64,000 nt of DNA from Pristionchus mayeri (taxonomy: Eukaryota > Nematoda > Chromadorea > Rhabditida > Neodiplogasteridae). The stretch covers positions 11,966,001 through 12,030,000 of the forward strand of contig BTRK01000001.1 of the NCBI GenBank assembly GCA_036245805.1, in the 5' to 3' direction. Of this stretch, positions 44,927 through 56,613 are shown piece after piece (the first letter of the stretch is position 1; each line of letters opens with the position of its first letter). The translations under genes and the position numbers were made by a program. The notes beneath the pieces were generated by a model. That model saw nothing but the letters and a program-made list of their open reading frames with translations, ran no database searches and was not told where the DNA came from.

Positions 44927-45430
44927 GGCACTAGGTCGGATGATCACAGTCGGAAGATACGTTTCCGGATGACAACCTAAAAACGGGGTTCTTTCGGAGT
45001 ACAATACTTTACCCGATTAGGACGCCGTGTCTGTTATGTTTTTGTGGATTACTGTTTTTTAAACTTTTTTTAAACTTTATTTTTCTCCAGTTTACAACTC
45101 ACGAGAGAAGAGTGTGAAACTTAAAATGTAATTTCTGATTTTTTTGTCAAATCTGAGTTTGCTGATCTAGGTTTCAGGAGTAGTACACAGTGGTCGGATT
45201 GGGGAAACTAGTAATACCTCTGGATATTTTTCGGAAAAAAATATTTATTCGACCGTTTGTCGGCCGTTTGAGTGAATGCATTTTCTCACCCGGTCTGGCT
45301 GCCGGATCAACGAACCTAGTACGACGCTGATATAGATTGCAGCAAAAGCAAACTTCCATAACTATGACGTCATGACGTCTAAAATATCTCAAAGGTCGCA
45401 TGACGTCTTAGTTGTTCTCCGACCCCGTAT
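44927..45430 (+). pseudogene. PCID2 intron 13 copy with MITE remnants
   Basis: From about 45120 the order TTTCAGGAGTAGTAC, CGGATTGGGGAAACTAGTA, TGAGTGAATGCATTTTCTCA follows intron 13. A decayed hAT-like MITE (ACTATGACGTCATGACGTC, then GTTCTCCGACC) ends it. At 44927 a lone MITE end GGCACTAGGTCGGATGATCA is seen. Confidence 0.65.
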
Positions 45431-46289
45431 CGTCGGCTTAACTATGGGAGATTTTTTTCTTTTTTTGTCAAATAAACCGCGTATACGAACTTCTCACTGG
45501 TTAGAGAAGTCCGCTATTTGTGTATTCGGTGTGATAAAGGCGAAAGATTCAATTAATAAACATTGGTTATCGTCACAGTTAATTATTACACAACAGGTGA
45601 ACGAGGAAATTACGCTAAATAAGCTAAATGGAAGAGAAAGGAATGGGCTATTCTAGAGTGGGGTTGAGTGGGAAGGGACTCCAACCTGGTATAGATCGGA
45701 GAGAGGGAGAGGGTCGAGTGAGTAGATGGTGTCCGGTCGGTCGTAGAGCTGAGAAGCACCGTTGATGCGGCGCTCAAGGAATGGGTAAGTTACGCGGAGT
45801 GCTCGCGAAACAACGATAGGGAAATATGGTGATGAATTACAACGGCATAAGGCCGAGGGAGAAAGAGAAGTGCCGAGACGCCGGCACAGACCGACGCCCG
45901 GTATGGGCGGTAAAAACGTGAAGGGATACGAAACAACCCGCAAGCGTAGGCTAACGGGCTGTATAAATTAGTGAAGATGGGAAAGATAATGATTTGACGC
46001 ATACAAACGTTAATAACAACGTGGTAAACACGTTTAAATAGATTGGTTTGGAAATTTCGCAAGATTGCGTGACATTGCGAAAGAATGGATTGAGTGTCGC
46101 AACGTGCGGGCGATTCGAAATTGAATTCTTTTTGGCATGGTGCCAAAATGGGTTTGGGATTGCGAAAGTTGATTTTTTCTTAAATAAATGGAATTCGGGT
46201 ATCGATTTCGAGGAAATCGGTACACCGCGAGCGATATAGAGAAGAAGTGGAATTGCGAATGGATTTTTTTGATTTTTTTCAAATTCGAG
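45431..46289. other. Unassigned insertion between intron 13 copies
   Basis: About 860 bp without PCID2 similarity that interrupt a repeated intron 13 block. Several ORFs up to 118 aa on the minus strand overlap, but none has a recognisable domain. No terminal repeats seen. Confidence 0.5.
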
Positions 46290-46880
46290 GTGTGCAATCT
46301 AGGTTTCGAATGTGGTATGTAGGGATGATTCGGATTGAGAAATCAGTAAGACCTGAGTAGACCGTCTAAAAATACTTATTCATTACCTTGCTCATTGACT
46401 CAGTGAGTACTCTCCCTTGCTCTCCCTTGCTGGCGAGAGAGTATGTGAATTGAAGAGAGCACTGTAGATCCCTCGGCGTTCACGATGTGGACTCGGACGA
46501 ACTTGCATGCATCCTCGCCAATCTCATCGCACAGGTGATTGATAATTGCTTACGATAGATGGTCTACTGGGATTACGGTAGGGTACGGTCGAGATAATCG
46601 ACAGTAGCCGGCGGTACGATAGAGTAACCAATATCATTTCAGAACAAGATCAAGGTCTACATCTCTCACGCGCATTCGAAACTCGTCATTTCGAGGAAGG
46701 AGCCCTTCCCCGAGCTCCAGTCCATCTGAGTGGATACCGTAGTCTAGACTTATCGTAATCCTATTTATTGATCTCTTCCTTCATATGTTATCTGGTTGTT
46801 GCATATTCTAGTATGTTCTTGATATTTATCACCTCCACTCCATATGGTGAAAAGTACAGTAAAGTTTTATTCGTTGGATT
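46290..46880 (+). pseudogene. PCID2 partial copy D2: exons 14 and 15
   Basis: Exon 14 is 46468-46534 and exon 15 46643-46729, both of parental length with open frames, AG acceptors and GT donor, ending in TGA. Changes include F to S at the exon 14 start and QK to SK in exon 15. The part of intron 13 before it and the 3' UTR behind it are also copied. Confidence 0.88.
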
Positions 46881-47340
46881 CTCTATTCTCTATCGCACTG
46901 TTTGATCGATGAATGGACTACGGAAGAATTCGTTTTCCTAGATGGAATGATCAACTAACATATTTGAATGACATCGGGCAATTCAGTTGCTTCCTCGAAA
47001 TTAATTAATATTGTGTGAGTAAAATTCACACTTTCTCTGTTTTATCTGGCCCTGTTTGACCAGAGAGAGCGAGCCACTAGGTGGAATCGCGTTTCAACAG
47101 TTGCATTTCCATTCAATATTTCTCGATTTTGCAATTCTATTGATATTTCTGTTTCTTATACACGATTTCTGAGACAATCAACATATTTCCAAAAAATCTC
47201 GAATGGATCAGAACAACGATCCTCCTGGCATTCCTCTGCTTCAGAAATATTAGTCAGATTGTAATTTTAAACGCATTATATGTTGTTTTAATATTAATTA
47301 GTTAATTGTCCTAATTAGTACTTAATTATGCTAATTGCAG
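46881..47340. other. Spacer: decayed 3' flank, then intron 4 copy
   Basis: 46860-46990 resembles 52115-52240 and 55770-55900 (the flank behind the 3' UTR). The last 150 bp (CGATCCTCCTGGCATTCC to ATGCTAATTGCAG) follow PCID2 intron 4. No separate gene. Confidence 0.6.
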
Positions 47341-47792
47341 GCGGACGAACTGGGTGCGCCCGATGAGGAGCGCGACACTTCCTTCTACGAGCAGTGCGCC
47401 TCCTTCATCATGGATAGCTACAGGGCATGCATCACGGACGCGTGAGTTTATACGCGTGTGAAGCGTGAGAAGAGAAAAGAAGCGTTAACAGTACATGAAG
47501 ATTTCGCGAAATATGCCCATGTTTATGTTTTGCTATCGAAAGAGCGCTTATACTGACTGTCAAAATTTTTATCCTATGTGTTTCCTCTGAACCATGAAAC
47601 CGGAGGGTTGCGAGTCTTTTGTTCGGAACAATACTAATAACAATTTAACAATTTAGATCCTAATTATTAATTACAACACTAATTATTAATTAATTTAATT
47701 TCAATTAGTTAATTAATTAATTGCAGTCGCGACGCGCGAATCTCGAAGAAGATTGCGATTCTGAACATGGCGAACCAGCTATTCCGCATCTA

Positions 47793-48688
47793 TTAGGTTG
47801 ATGCAAAAGTTTCTGACTATTACATTTTCGAAGTTTTTTTCGGCGTATTTCGACTACATGCTATTCCTTCATGGTTTTAGTGAAGGGCTTATAAGTAGAC
47901 TGCATTAGTATGTTTACATCGAATATAGCTCGTAGGGTGCCTGAAAAAACCGCTTCTGCAATAAAACATGCAAAATTTGAGATTTTTTAGTGTTTTCGAC
48001 TGAACTCTGCTCCTCGCATATCTGTGCCCTACCGAAGTAGCCCACTGTACGAGTGGTAGGGAAAGAGCTATTTGTTCAGATAACGTTGAAAAGACAGGTC
48101 TACAACGGTCTTGGGGGAACTGAAAAAAGTTAAAAGTGCAGTTTTCGGCGTTCAAATCTATACATTACGATTTCGAAACATGGTAATACTAAACAGGTAG
48201 ATGAATAATTTCCAAAATGTAACTGCGTACTAGTTCGGAAGGGTACTTTAAAATGTGCAGCAATTTATGTTTATTGATCGATCCGCACTTGTAAAATCAC
48301 AGCAAATGTATATTCTCAGAATTTCAACTAGTGCTGAACTTGGCTTGAGAGCCGTGTTCTAAGGTACGTTTGAGGCCAGCACTCTTATGCTAAGCCCTTT
48401 AATATTCCAAATAAGTGCTCTTAAAAATAATGAATTAGTTTTGCTGATGTCACGGTTCTCACATGAAATACAATCAATTCAAAATGCGAATTAATCGCGC
48501 ACTGTGTAGATTTTGATTGTGTGTGCTATCCCTATTGATCGAAATGGTCCATTATAACGCTAGTTATAAAGTTTTCTCAAGGTTACATCAACTATTGAAA
48601 ACCATTAGTTGATTGATCGATTCCTGAGAACGGGGTACGTTGTTATGTCCGAATATGAAAATAGTCAGAAACTTTTGCATCAGCCTGA
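47793..48688. mobile_element. Mariner-like element without transposase, in exon 6 of D3
   Basis: Terminal inverted repeats TTAGGTTGATGCAAAAGTTT and, at the right, its complement with two changes. The left flank is TA, the right TG, a worn TA duplication; exon 6 continues behind it (CTTCAAGGTGTGG against CTTTAAGGTATGG). 896 bp, no transposase motif seen. Confidence 0.85.
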
Positions 48689-48727
48689 TGCTTCAAGGTG
48701 TGGTACCAAGACTGTTTTCGCTTATGT

Positions 48728-48955
48728 GGCGTTAGTTCTCAGTCCATTTGAATGGAAGTGACTTTTATTTGAATTTCCGCAATTGGGTATCTCCGTTCTC
48801 CGAGGTGCTAGAGACAGAGAATTGAAATATAAGGTTCTGAGGGTAAAAAACATTGTATTCCAATTTTCAAGTCTCTAGCTCCACGGAGAGCGGAGATACG
48901 AAATTGCGGGTATTAAAATAAAAGCCACTTCCGTGGGAACTAACATGGCATTACT
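48728..48955. repeat. Inverted repeat in the D3 copy of intron 6
   Basis: GCGTTAGTTCTCAGTCC to GGTGCTAGAGAC is mirrored by AAGTCTCTAGCTCC to GGGAACTAACATGGC, with about 100-bp diverged arms. The parent intron 6 lacks it, so it is an insertion. Confidence 0.75.
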
Positions 48956-49965
48956 CAAAGCCTAACGAATAGGAAGGACATTAGAAGGTTGCGCGTGTGC
49001 CAGCACTTCATCGATTCAGTCTTGGCCCACTTCAGGGTCGTTTAAAATTGCAAACAAGAGAATCGGACAGTTGATCTACTTGTAGATCAATAAGCTGAAC
49101 CTGCTCAAGCAGCTCATTCGCACAATTGATAATGCGGAGAATCTTCAGAGGTACGGTAATCTAGGGAACTAATCACTTTTTGATCATACATAGGGTATAT
49201 TTAGGTAACTATGGAGATTGAAAGCAATTTGATTCCGACAATTTGGATAATAATTTGAAAATGTCAAACTAATTTTTCTTGATATTGCGAGAGCTAAAGG
49301 GGAAAATTATTTGAGAGCAATATTTTAATTTCCCAAATTGCAGGGCGTTCTCAATGGCGGACAAAGTGACGTACAATTACTTCCTCGGACGGAACGCCAT
49401 GTTCGACTCCAATCTGCCTCTGTGTGAGCACTTTGAAGCAATTTGATCCCCGTTATGCATAATGAGTAGTTGTCTAGCACTGGTCATTGTTGTCATTCTT
49501 CGGACTTTCACTTTATTATAAAAATAAGAACATTTTCTGAAATAGTTAATCATTAGAATCTGTTACTGTGTTTTCAGTTTCATCAAGAAAAATATCGTCA
49601 GAAATTTTCTGAAACAGTCGGCGCAATCATGTTTCGCCAATGGCATATCCCCCCGAGATTGTATTGCTTTCCAGTAAGACCTTCGTGCATGGGGGGAAAT
49701 AGCAATCTTATCCATTCTCTACTTGGGAATAGTATTGTGCAACAGTTCCAATGATTGGTATACACAGAAACTTGGATAGCTCTGTATACCGTAGTCTAGA
49801 AGAAAAAATATCGATTGCTCTCCCTTCAGCTGAGCGTTCTCTCTCGTACGCCTTCCGTAACTGCCCCGCGGAGTGCGCGACGAATAAACGACTAGTGCTG
49901 AACTACCTCATCCCTTTCAAGGTTTGCTTGATTTGATTTATTGATTAGTTTTAATATTTTTTCTT

Positions 49966-50033
49966 GAGACTCATGTTTCGAGTTGGTTATATTAAACATG
50001 AGACTCATGTTTCGAGTTGGTTATATTAAACAT
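49966..50033 (+). repeat. Exact 34-bp tandem duplication
   Basis: The unit starting GAGACTCATGTTTCGAGTTG occurs twice without a mismatch (49966-49999, 50000-50033), in the D3 copy of intron 9. Confidence 0.95.
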
Positions 50034-51954
50034 GGGTGGCCTTTCAAAGCGTTGAAACGGAGATTGGTTTTCGAAAAAATAATTCTTTCATCGGTTTAGC
50101 CTAGTTGTGAGATTGCAGTTTCACCTATTTGATATAACCTTCGACGCCGTCCTATTGTGCTAGTTTTCGAACCTATTTGAAAGAAAAGGTATTTGTGAGG
50201 TTTCAAGTTTCATCATAATGGAGTTAGTCGGAAAGGGCCAGATTTTCGGCCAAGCGCCTAATCTTATTACCCAGTATATTTTAGAAAACAATAATGAGTA
50301 TTTTAATCGCAGATGTTCCTCGGGCACATGCCGAGTCAGGCTGTGCTGCGAAAGTACAAACTGGAGGAGTTAATTGAGGCACAGATATTTGGACTTCATA
50401 ATTTCGCGAATTTTACTGACATTTGCCTGCCTTCGCGAAGGAAGAGAAAGAGTATATGTAGCCGTACAATGCGGTTTCTGAAAAATACTCTGGCCTTCCA
50501 GTTGAAATAGCGCTGCTCTAGTAGCACATATGTCCAAGTTTTGTTTGCTCCTAAATTAGTATTCAGCTCTCAGTACAAATAAAATAGCTTCAATTTCATG
50601 TTCTAAAGTATCGATAATTTATCGTTGATCTCTCTTTTATTTTCTCAGGTCGTCGAGGCTGTCAAGGTGGGCAATCTCGCTCAACTCGACGCCGCCCTCA
50701 CCAAACACGAGGACTTCTTCATTCAGGTTGTTTTCTGATCTCTGATCTTTGAAATTTGATCATTGCTGCGAAGATATCAGTAGACTCTACAGTTTGGTAA
50801 ATAGGTTTGCTTTCTTGAAAAGCTATCCCACTCAAAATCCCAGAAGAAGGTATTGCGTGTTTATAAGTTAAAATCGAAACACAAAATCACCATGCGTATG
50901 TGGAAAGATGAATAAAGCGTTCAACTCTCCTATTAACTGTGTTTTATTGTTTTTTTAAAATATTTTGATTAATAATATGACGAAATCATCATTTCCAGTG
51001 CGGTATTTTCCTGATACTCGAGGAGCTGCGCACGATCACCTTCCGGAATCTTTTCAAGCGAGTGTGAGTACACGGTAGAGAAACGGTGGTGTGAGATGAA
51101 GGGCGCCGTTTCCTACTTTGAGTCACGCAGTAAAAATTATGACACTGCGACGTTTCCTAGTACACGCAGTATTCTTAAGGAATGAAAACGAGTGTATAGA
51201 AATGGGAGTTGCATCGTCGCTTACTTAATATGGAAACCGGCTATCGCCAGCTTCACTGGTTAAGTATATCTCAATGGGAGTCGGGTCGTGCAGTCCCATT
51301 GTCAGATGGAACCTGTTTCCTTAAAAATATTTATTTATCCGATTTGTTGGGATGATACATATGTTTGCACATCATCATCGATACTCCATGGTATTTGACC
51401 GTATAATAATAACTACCGTATTCCTTCAGATCGCTCATTCTCGGCAAGAATCAGATCCCGCTGGACGCCTTCCCCCGTCTGCCTCAAGTAAGAATCTATC
51501 TCTCTCTATTTACTGTACTATCTTATCGATTAGGCATCAATGAGGATTTGTATTCTGGGCAATTGACTTATTTGTAGCTATTTTAACGTTCTTTTCAAGG
51601 TAGTCTGCGACATTTTTTGTTGCAAATTAGATGGCAGGTTTAGGTTTCAGTAGTAGTACATGGTCATGTGTCGGATTGGGAAACTAGTACGACTCCGGGT
51701 TTTTTTTGTCCAAAAAATTACCTATTCGATGTCGTAATCCTCATCCGATCAATGAATGCTCTCACTCGTATTGATTCGCTCGAAAATGAGAGGAATACAG
51801 AGAGATTATTTGCAGATTCCTCGGCGTGAACGACGTGGATTCGGACGAACTGGCCTGCATCGTCGCCAATCTCATCGCGCAGGTAATCGATAATTGATTA
51901 CGGTAGATGGCCTGACGGGATTTCGGTAGTTTACTGGCAATCGAAAGTTCCGGG

Positions 51955-52260
51955 GGTTTTGCTAGTTCCTCAATGCGTCAGACATCTGTTGTTGGATAAA
52001 ACAACTCCAATTTATTATCTCTTCCATGCTGCTTCATCAGCAGTCTTGAGATTGTTCTGACCCCCCCCCCCCCCACACTTGACCACATGTTAGAAGCTGC
52101 GCACGATCACCAAATTTTATTCGATGGATTCTCTATTCTTTCTCGCACTGTTTCATCGACGAATGAACTCCGGAAGAATTCGTTATGCGGAACGGAATCA
52201 TAAAGTGGCATATTTGAATGACCCAGTAGCTTTGGAGGGGTGTCTGATTCGCTTTCCTCT
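51955..52260 (+). pseudogene. PCID2 patchwork: intron 10, start of exon 12, 3' flank
   Basis: 51955-52112 equals 42785-42941 (intron 10, poly(C), GAAGCTGCGCACGATCACC of exon 12). At 52113 it jumps to the flank behind the 3' UTR (TTTTATTCGATGGATTC), which is shared with 55780-55900. A clear recombination joint. Confidence 0.85.
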
Positions 52261-52439
52261 TATGCCTCGAGTAATACTCTTTCTCTCTTCTACTGCTACT
52301 CTCTCCGATTATTCCGTGGTGACTTGGTGTGTTTTTTTTTGTGGATTATTGATCGTTTTAAAGATTTTTAACGTTCTTTTTCTCTAATTTACAACGTGAT
52401 AGAGAGAGTCTGAAACTTAAAATGTGATTTCTGAATTTG

Positions 52440-53200
52440 TCGTCAAATCGGAGATGCTCGATCTAGGTTTCAGGAGTAGTACGTAGTGGCGAGTTTGATT
52501 GGGGAAACTAGTATTACTACTTTATTTCCTTGTCCAAATATTACTTATTCGATGCCGTGGGCGTCGAACGTTTCAGTGACATGAATGCATTTCCTCACCC
52601 GGTCTCGCTGCCGGATCTCGAACCTAGTACGACACAGGTAGAGATTGCAGAAAAAACAAACTTTCATAACTGTGACGTCATGCCGTCTTTGATATTTCAA
52701 AGACGGCATGCATTCATAGTTCTCATTTGACCTAGTGCCGTATAGTATAGGCCAGTGAGAACAATCAATCGGATTGTTTATCTGACGAGATAGTAGGCGA
52801 ATTGAAGAGAGCATTTCAGATTCCTCTGCGTGAATGACGTAGACTCGGACGAACTGGCCTGCATCGTCGCCAATCACAGGTAATCGATAATTTATTATGA
52901 TAGATCTACTGAGATTACGGTAGTTTTTTGAGGTAATCGATAGTAGAATACGTTAGACTAATCGAATCGTTTCAGAATAAGATCAAGGGCTACATCTCTC
53001 ACGCCCATCAGAAGCTGGTCATTTCGAAGAAGGAGCCCTTCCCTGAACTCCACTCCATATGAGTGGATACCGTAGTCTAGATCTACCGTAATCTTATTTA
53101 TTTATCTCTTACTTTATTTGTTATCTGGTTGTTGCATATTGTTGTATGTTCTTGATATTGTTCACAGCCACTTATTGGTGAAATGTACAGTAAAGCTTCA
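52440..53200 (+). pseudogene. PCID2 partial copy D4: intron 13, exons 14 and 15, 3' UTR
   Basis: Intron 13 copy from 52440 with a hAT-like MITE remnant (to 52738). Exon 14 at 52820-52879 lacks 7 bases near its end (CCAATCACAG), which breaks the frame. Exon 15 at 52976-53062 is intact and ends in TGA. Confidence 0.88.
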
Positions 53201-55780
53201 ATCGATGACTAAGGTTTCTAAAAATTGCTCTAACAAGGCTCCATTTGAAATAGTGTTGCACCAGTATCATATATGTCCAAGTTTTGCTAGTTCCTCAATG
53301 CGTCAGGCATCTGTTGTTGGATAAAACAACTCCAATTTATTATCTTTCGCCGATAACATATCTGATCTAGCCTTGGCTCTTGTATGTCATTTTGTGGGCT
53401 GACATTTTTAAAACCCCATTCTCTTCCAAACAGCCTTACCAGCAGTCTAATGCTTATTCGGAACGTACTTGACTAATGCGGGTAATCGATCGTTGATATT
53501 TAATCTCTTCTCTTTTCAGGTCGTCGAGGCTGTCAAAGTATGCAATCTCGCTCAACTGGAAGTCGCACTCACCAATCACGAGGACGTCTTCATTCAGGTA
53601 GGTTACTGATCCTTGATCTTTGAACTTTGATCGTCTCTGCGAATATCAGTGCACATCATAGTTTTATGAATATATTTAGTTAGTAAAATGCCAATCCTCG
53701 TCTGGATCACGGAGGAAGAGAATGCACGATTATATTTGAAAATCGAGGCATGCAATAACCATGCTTGTGTGGAAATACGAATTAGTCTGGATTGTGTTCA
53801 AAATTTGTATTTGCTTTTTTAAACGAATATTATGATGACATCATCTGCAGCGCGGTTGTCCTATATTTTAGTTTTAAAAAAATATATTGATAGTCTTAGT
53901 TATAAAAATATACATATAATATTTTGAAGTGCTGTATCTTCCTGATGCTCGAGAAGCTGCGCACGATCACCTTCCGGAATCTCTTCAAGCGAGTGTGAGT
54001 GGACGGTAGAGAAATTGTGGTACAGGATGTAGGGCGCCGATTCACATTTTGAGCCACACAGTGCACATTTTGACGGTGCGACGTTTCCTAGCGCGCACAT
54101 CACTCCGTTGAAACAGAAACGTGTACTCCTGGTGTTTGTTTTAGTGTAGTTTGATTCTTGATAAGCTTACTGTAAATCTACTTTTGGGTATTGTTGCTTT
54201 AGATCGAACAAATAAGAAGGTTTCGCCAAAAGCTGGGTATCGACGAGCTTGGTGAATCCTGGATGCAAAATATAATGATAATCTACTTTGTTTTCAGGAT
54301 CCTTGATTTATATATGTTCATGAGTCTGAAAAATATTGTTGCAGTAAAATCGTATGCTCGGATAAATAATCAATAATGACATATCTTATACCTTCAGATC
54401 GCTCATTCTTATTCTTATTCTTATTCTTATTCGTATTCTTATTCTTATTCTTATTCTTTATTCACCAACATTTACATGGTACGGGAGTGACGTGATGATG
54501 ATGATTAGGTAAGGTGGTATTTTGGCTCGGGCGAGCTTGTGGAATGGGGGGGGATGTGTGGCAGTTCTGTGTTACATTTTTATATTAGAAGACTGCATTG
54601 TAAAAGATGGAGTTGTTTTTATGAGGTGTCGGTAAGGGGATCGGGGCATGGTTACTACTGAGTGGGGAAGCGAGTTCCAGAGCGTTAGGGAACGAGATGC
54701 ACATGATGAGAAGGAACATTCTTGGCAAGAATCAGATCCCGCTGGACGCCTTGCTCGTCTGCCTCAAGTAAGACTCTTTCTCTCTTCTTCTACTACTCTC
54801 CGATTAGGCCGTGGTGATGTTGCGTGTGCTTTGTGGATTATTGATTTTTTTTTATTAATTGGACGTTCTTGTTCTCTAGTTTACAGCTCGAGAGAGAAGA
54901 GTGAGAAACTTAAAATGTGATTTCTGAATTTTTCGTCAAATTTGAGATGGTTTATCTAGGTTTCAGGAGTAGTTCGTAAGGGTCGAATTGGGGAAACTAG
55001 TAATTGTCCGGTCTTTTTATGTGCAAAAAAATATTTATTGGATGTCGTGATCATCGGCCGTTTGAATTAATGCATTTCTTTACCCGGTCTGGCAGCCGGA
55101 TCTCGAACCTTGTACGACACAGATAGAGGTTGAAGCAAAAACAAACTTACATAACTATGACGTCATGCCGTATAAGATATCTCAAAGGTCGCATGACGTC
55201 ATAGTACTCAGCCGACCTAGTGCCGTATAGTATAGGTCAGTAAGAACAATCAATCGGACTTTCTACCTGGCGAGAGAGTATGCGAATTGAAGAGAGCATT
55301 TCAGATTCCTCGGCGTGAATGACGAGGACTCGGACGAACTGGCCTGCATCGTCGCCAATCTCATCGCACAGGTAATCGATAATTTATTACAGTAGATGAT
55401 CTGCTGGGATTACGGTAGTTTTCTACTGAGGAAATCGATAGTAACTGTGATACGGTAGACTAAAAATAGTTGGGCTGACATTTCTGTTTCTCAAATGTTT
55501 CGCTAACTGCATGCATGATGTACCACTGTAATCACTGCAAATAAAACTGGGGTACGGTAGACTAATCAATACCTTTTCAGAACAAGATCAAGGGCTACAT
55601 CTCTCACGCGCATCAGAAGCTGGTCATTTCGAAGAAGGAGCCCTTCCCTGAACTCCACTCCATATCTACCGTAATCCCATTTATTGATCTCTTCGTTGAT
55701 TTGTTACCTGGTTGTTGCATATTCTTGCATGTTCCTGATATTGACCACCGCCACTTATTGGTGAAATGTACAGTAAAGTT
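53201..55780 (+). pseudogene. PCID2 partial copy D5: intron 10, exons 11 to 15
   Basis: Behind the 3' UTR-intron 10 joint follow exon 11 (53520-53597), exon 12 (53930-53994), exon 13 (start near 54399, end 54770, split by an insertion), exon 14 (about 55305-55371) and exon 15 (from 55581). Exons 11, 12 and 14 are open. Exon 15 runs without its stop codon into the 3' UTR because about 22 bp (stop codon and following bases) are deleted. Confidence 0.88.
54413..54716 (-). mobile_element. Short insertion with (GAATAA)n tail in exon 13 of D5
   Basis: Exon 13 is parted by about 300 bp that begin with TTATTC repeated about ten times on the plus strand, i.e. a (GAATAA)n tail on the minus strand, and end before CATTCTTGGCAAGAATCAG. 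CATTCTT stands on both sides and can be the target duplication. This suits a SINE-like element with an RTE-type tail. Confidence 0.7.
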
Positions 55781-56200
55781 TTATTCGATGGATTCTTTAT
55801 TTTCTCTCGCCCTATTTGATCGTCGAATGAACTCCGGAAGAATTCGTTGTGCGGAACGGAATCATAAAGTGGCATATTTGAATGAACCAGTAGCATTGAA
55901 GGGGTGGCTAATTCGAATTCCCGTATGCCTGAAGTAAGACTCTTTCTCTTTTCTTCTACTACTCTCTTCGAATATTCCGTGGTGACTTTGGTGTATTTTG
56001 TGGATTATTGATTTTTTTAAAAATTTTGGACGTTCTATTTCTCGAGTTTAAAACTCGAGAGAGAAGAGTGTGAAACTTAGAATGTGATTTCTGATTTTTT
56101 TCGTCAAATCGGAGATGCTCAATCTAGGTTTCACTGAAAGTAGTGGTCGGATTGGGGGAACTAGTAATACTCCAGGGGTTTTGTTTTCGAAAAAAATTAC
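55781..56200 (+). pseudogene. PCID2 fragment D6: flank, exon 13 end, intron 13
   Basis: GTATGCCTGAAGTAAGACTCTTTCTC at 55921 onward recalls the exon 13 end and its donor (GCCTCAAGTAAGA), followed by intron 13 to about 56200. No exon 14 follows. Confidence 0.65.
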
Positions 56201-56613
56201 TTATTCGATGCCGTGTTCATCAGTGAGGGGAGTCGATCATCCGAATCGTGTTAATCGATAATCGATTACTTTAGATGATCTTCCAGGATTACTTTATATG
56301 AGACACTATCTGAGTGAGTGAACATATTTGTTGAGACCTTTGGCAAAGTTCGAAAAATCAAATTCCTCCATAATGCGTGTACGGATAGTACTCGGTGAGC
56401 ATAGCACGTAGGTCACTTATGGAGTCATCCAGATAACGCTTTCCAGGAAATATAGGTATTGCGAAATTTTTAGAAATTTACTTTTTTTGCAACCATTTCG
56501 AATGAATGGCATCTTGAAAAATGAAACAACAGAAAACAGGAACAACAGAAAAATAAAACCGACTCGGCCATAAAGTCGAGTGAACTGAGGCACAAATTGA
56601 AACTGCGATTGCC

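Larger units (their letters stand above)
47341..51882 (+). pseudogene. PCID2 long copy D3: exons 5 to 14
   Basis: Exons: 47341-47441, 47727 to about 47792 (exon 6, cut by a transposon), 49086-49150, 49344-49423, 49830-49921, 50313-50378, 50649-50726, 50999-51063, 51430-51487, 51816-51882. Most are of parental length and open. Three lesions: a mariner-like insertion in exon 6, a GC instead of GT donor after exon 10, and one extra base in exon 13 (58 instead of 57 nt; TTCCCCCGTC for TTCCTCGTC). Exons 1-4 and 15 are missing. The copy cannot give a normal protein. Confidence 0.93.

Noticed and set aside
45653..46297. Three overlapping minus-strand ORFs of 87-118 aa
   Set aside because: They are in different frames of an unassigned insertion, without recognisable motifs or splice logic.
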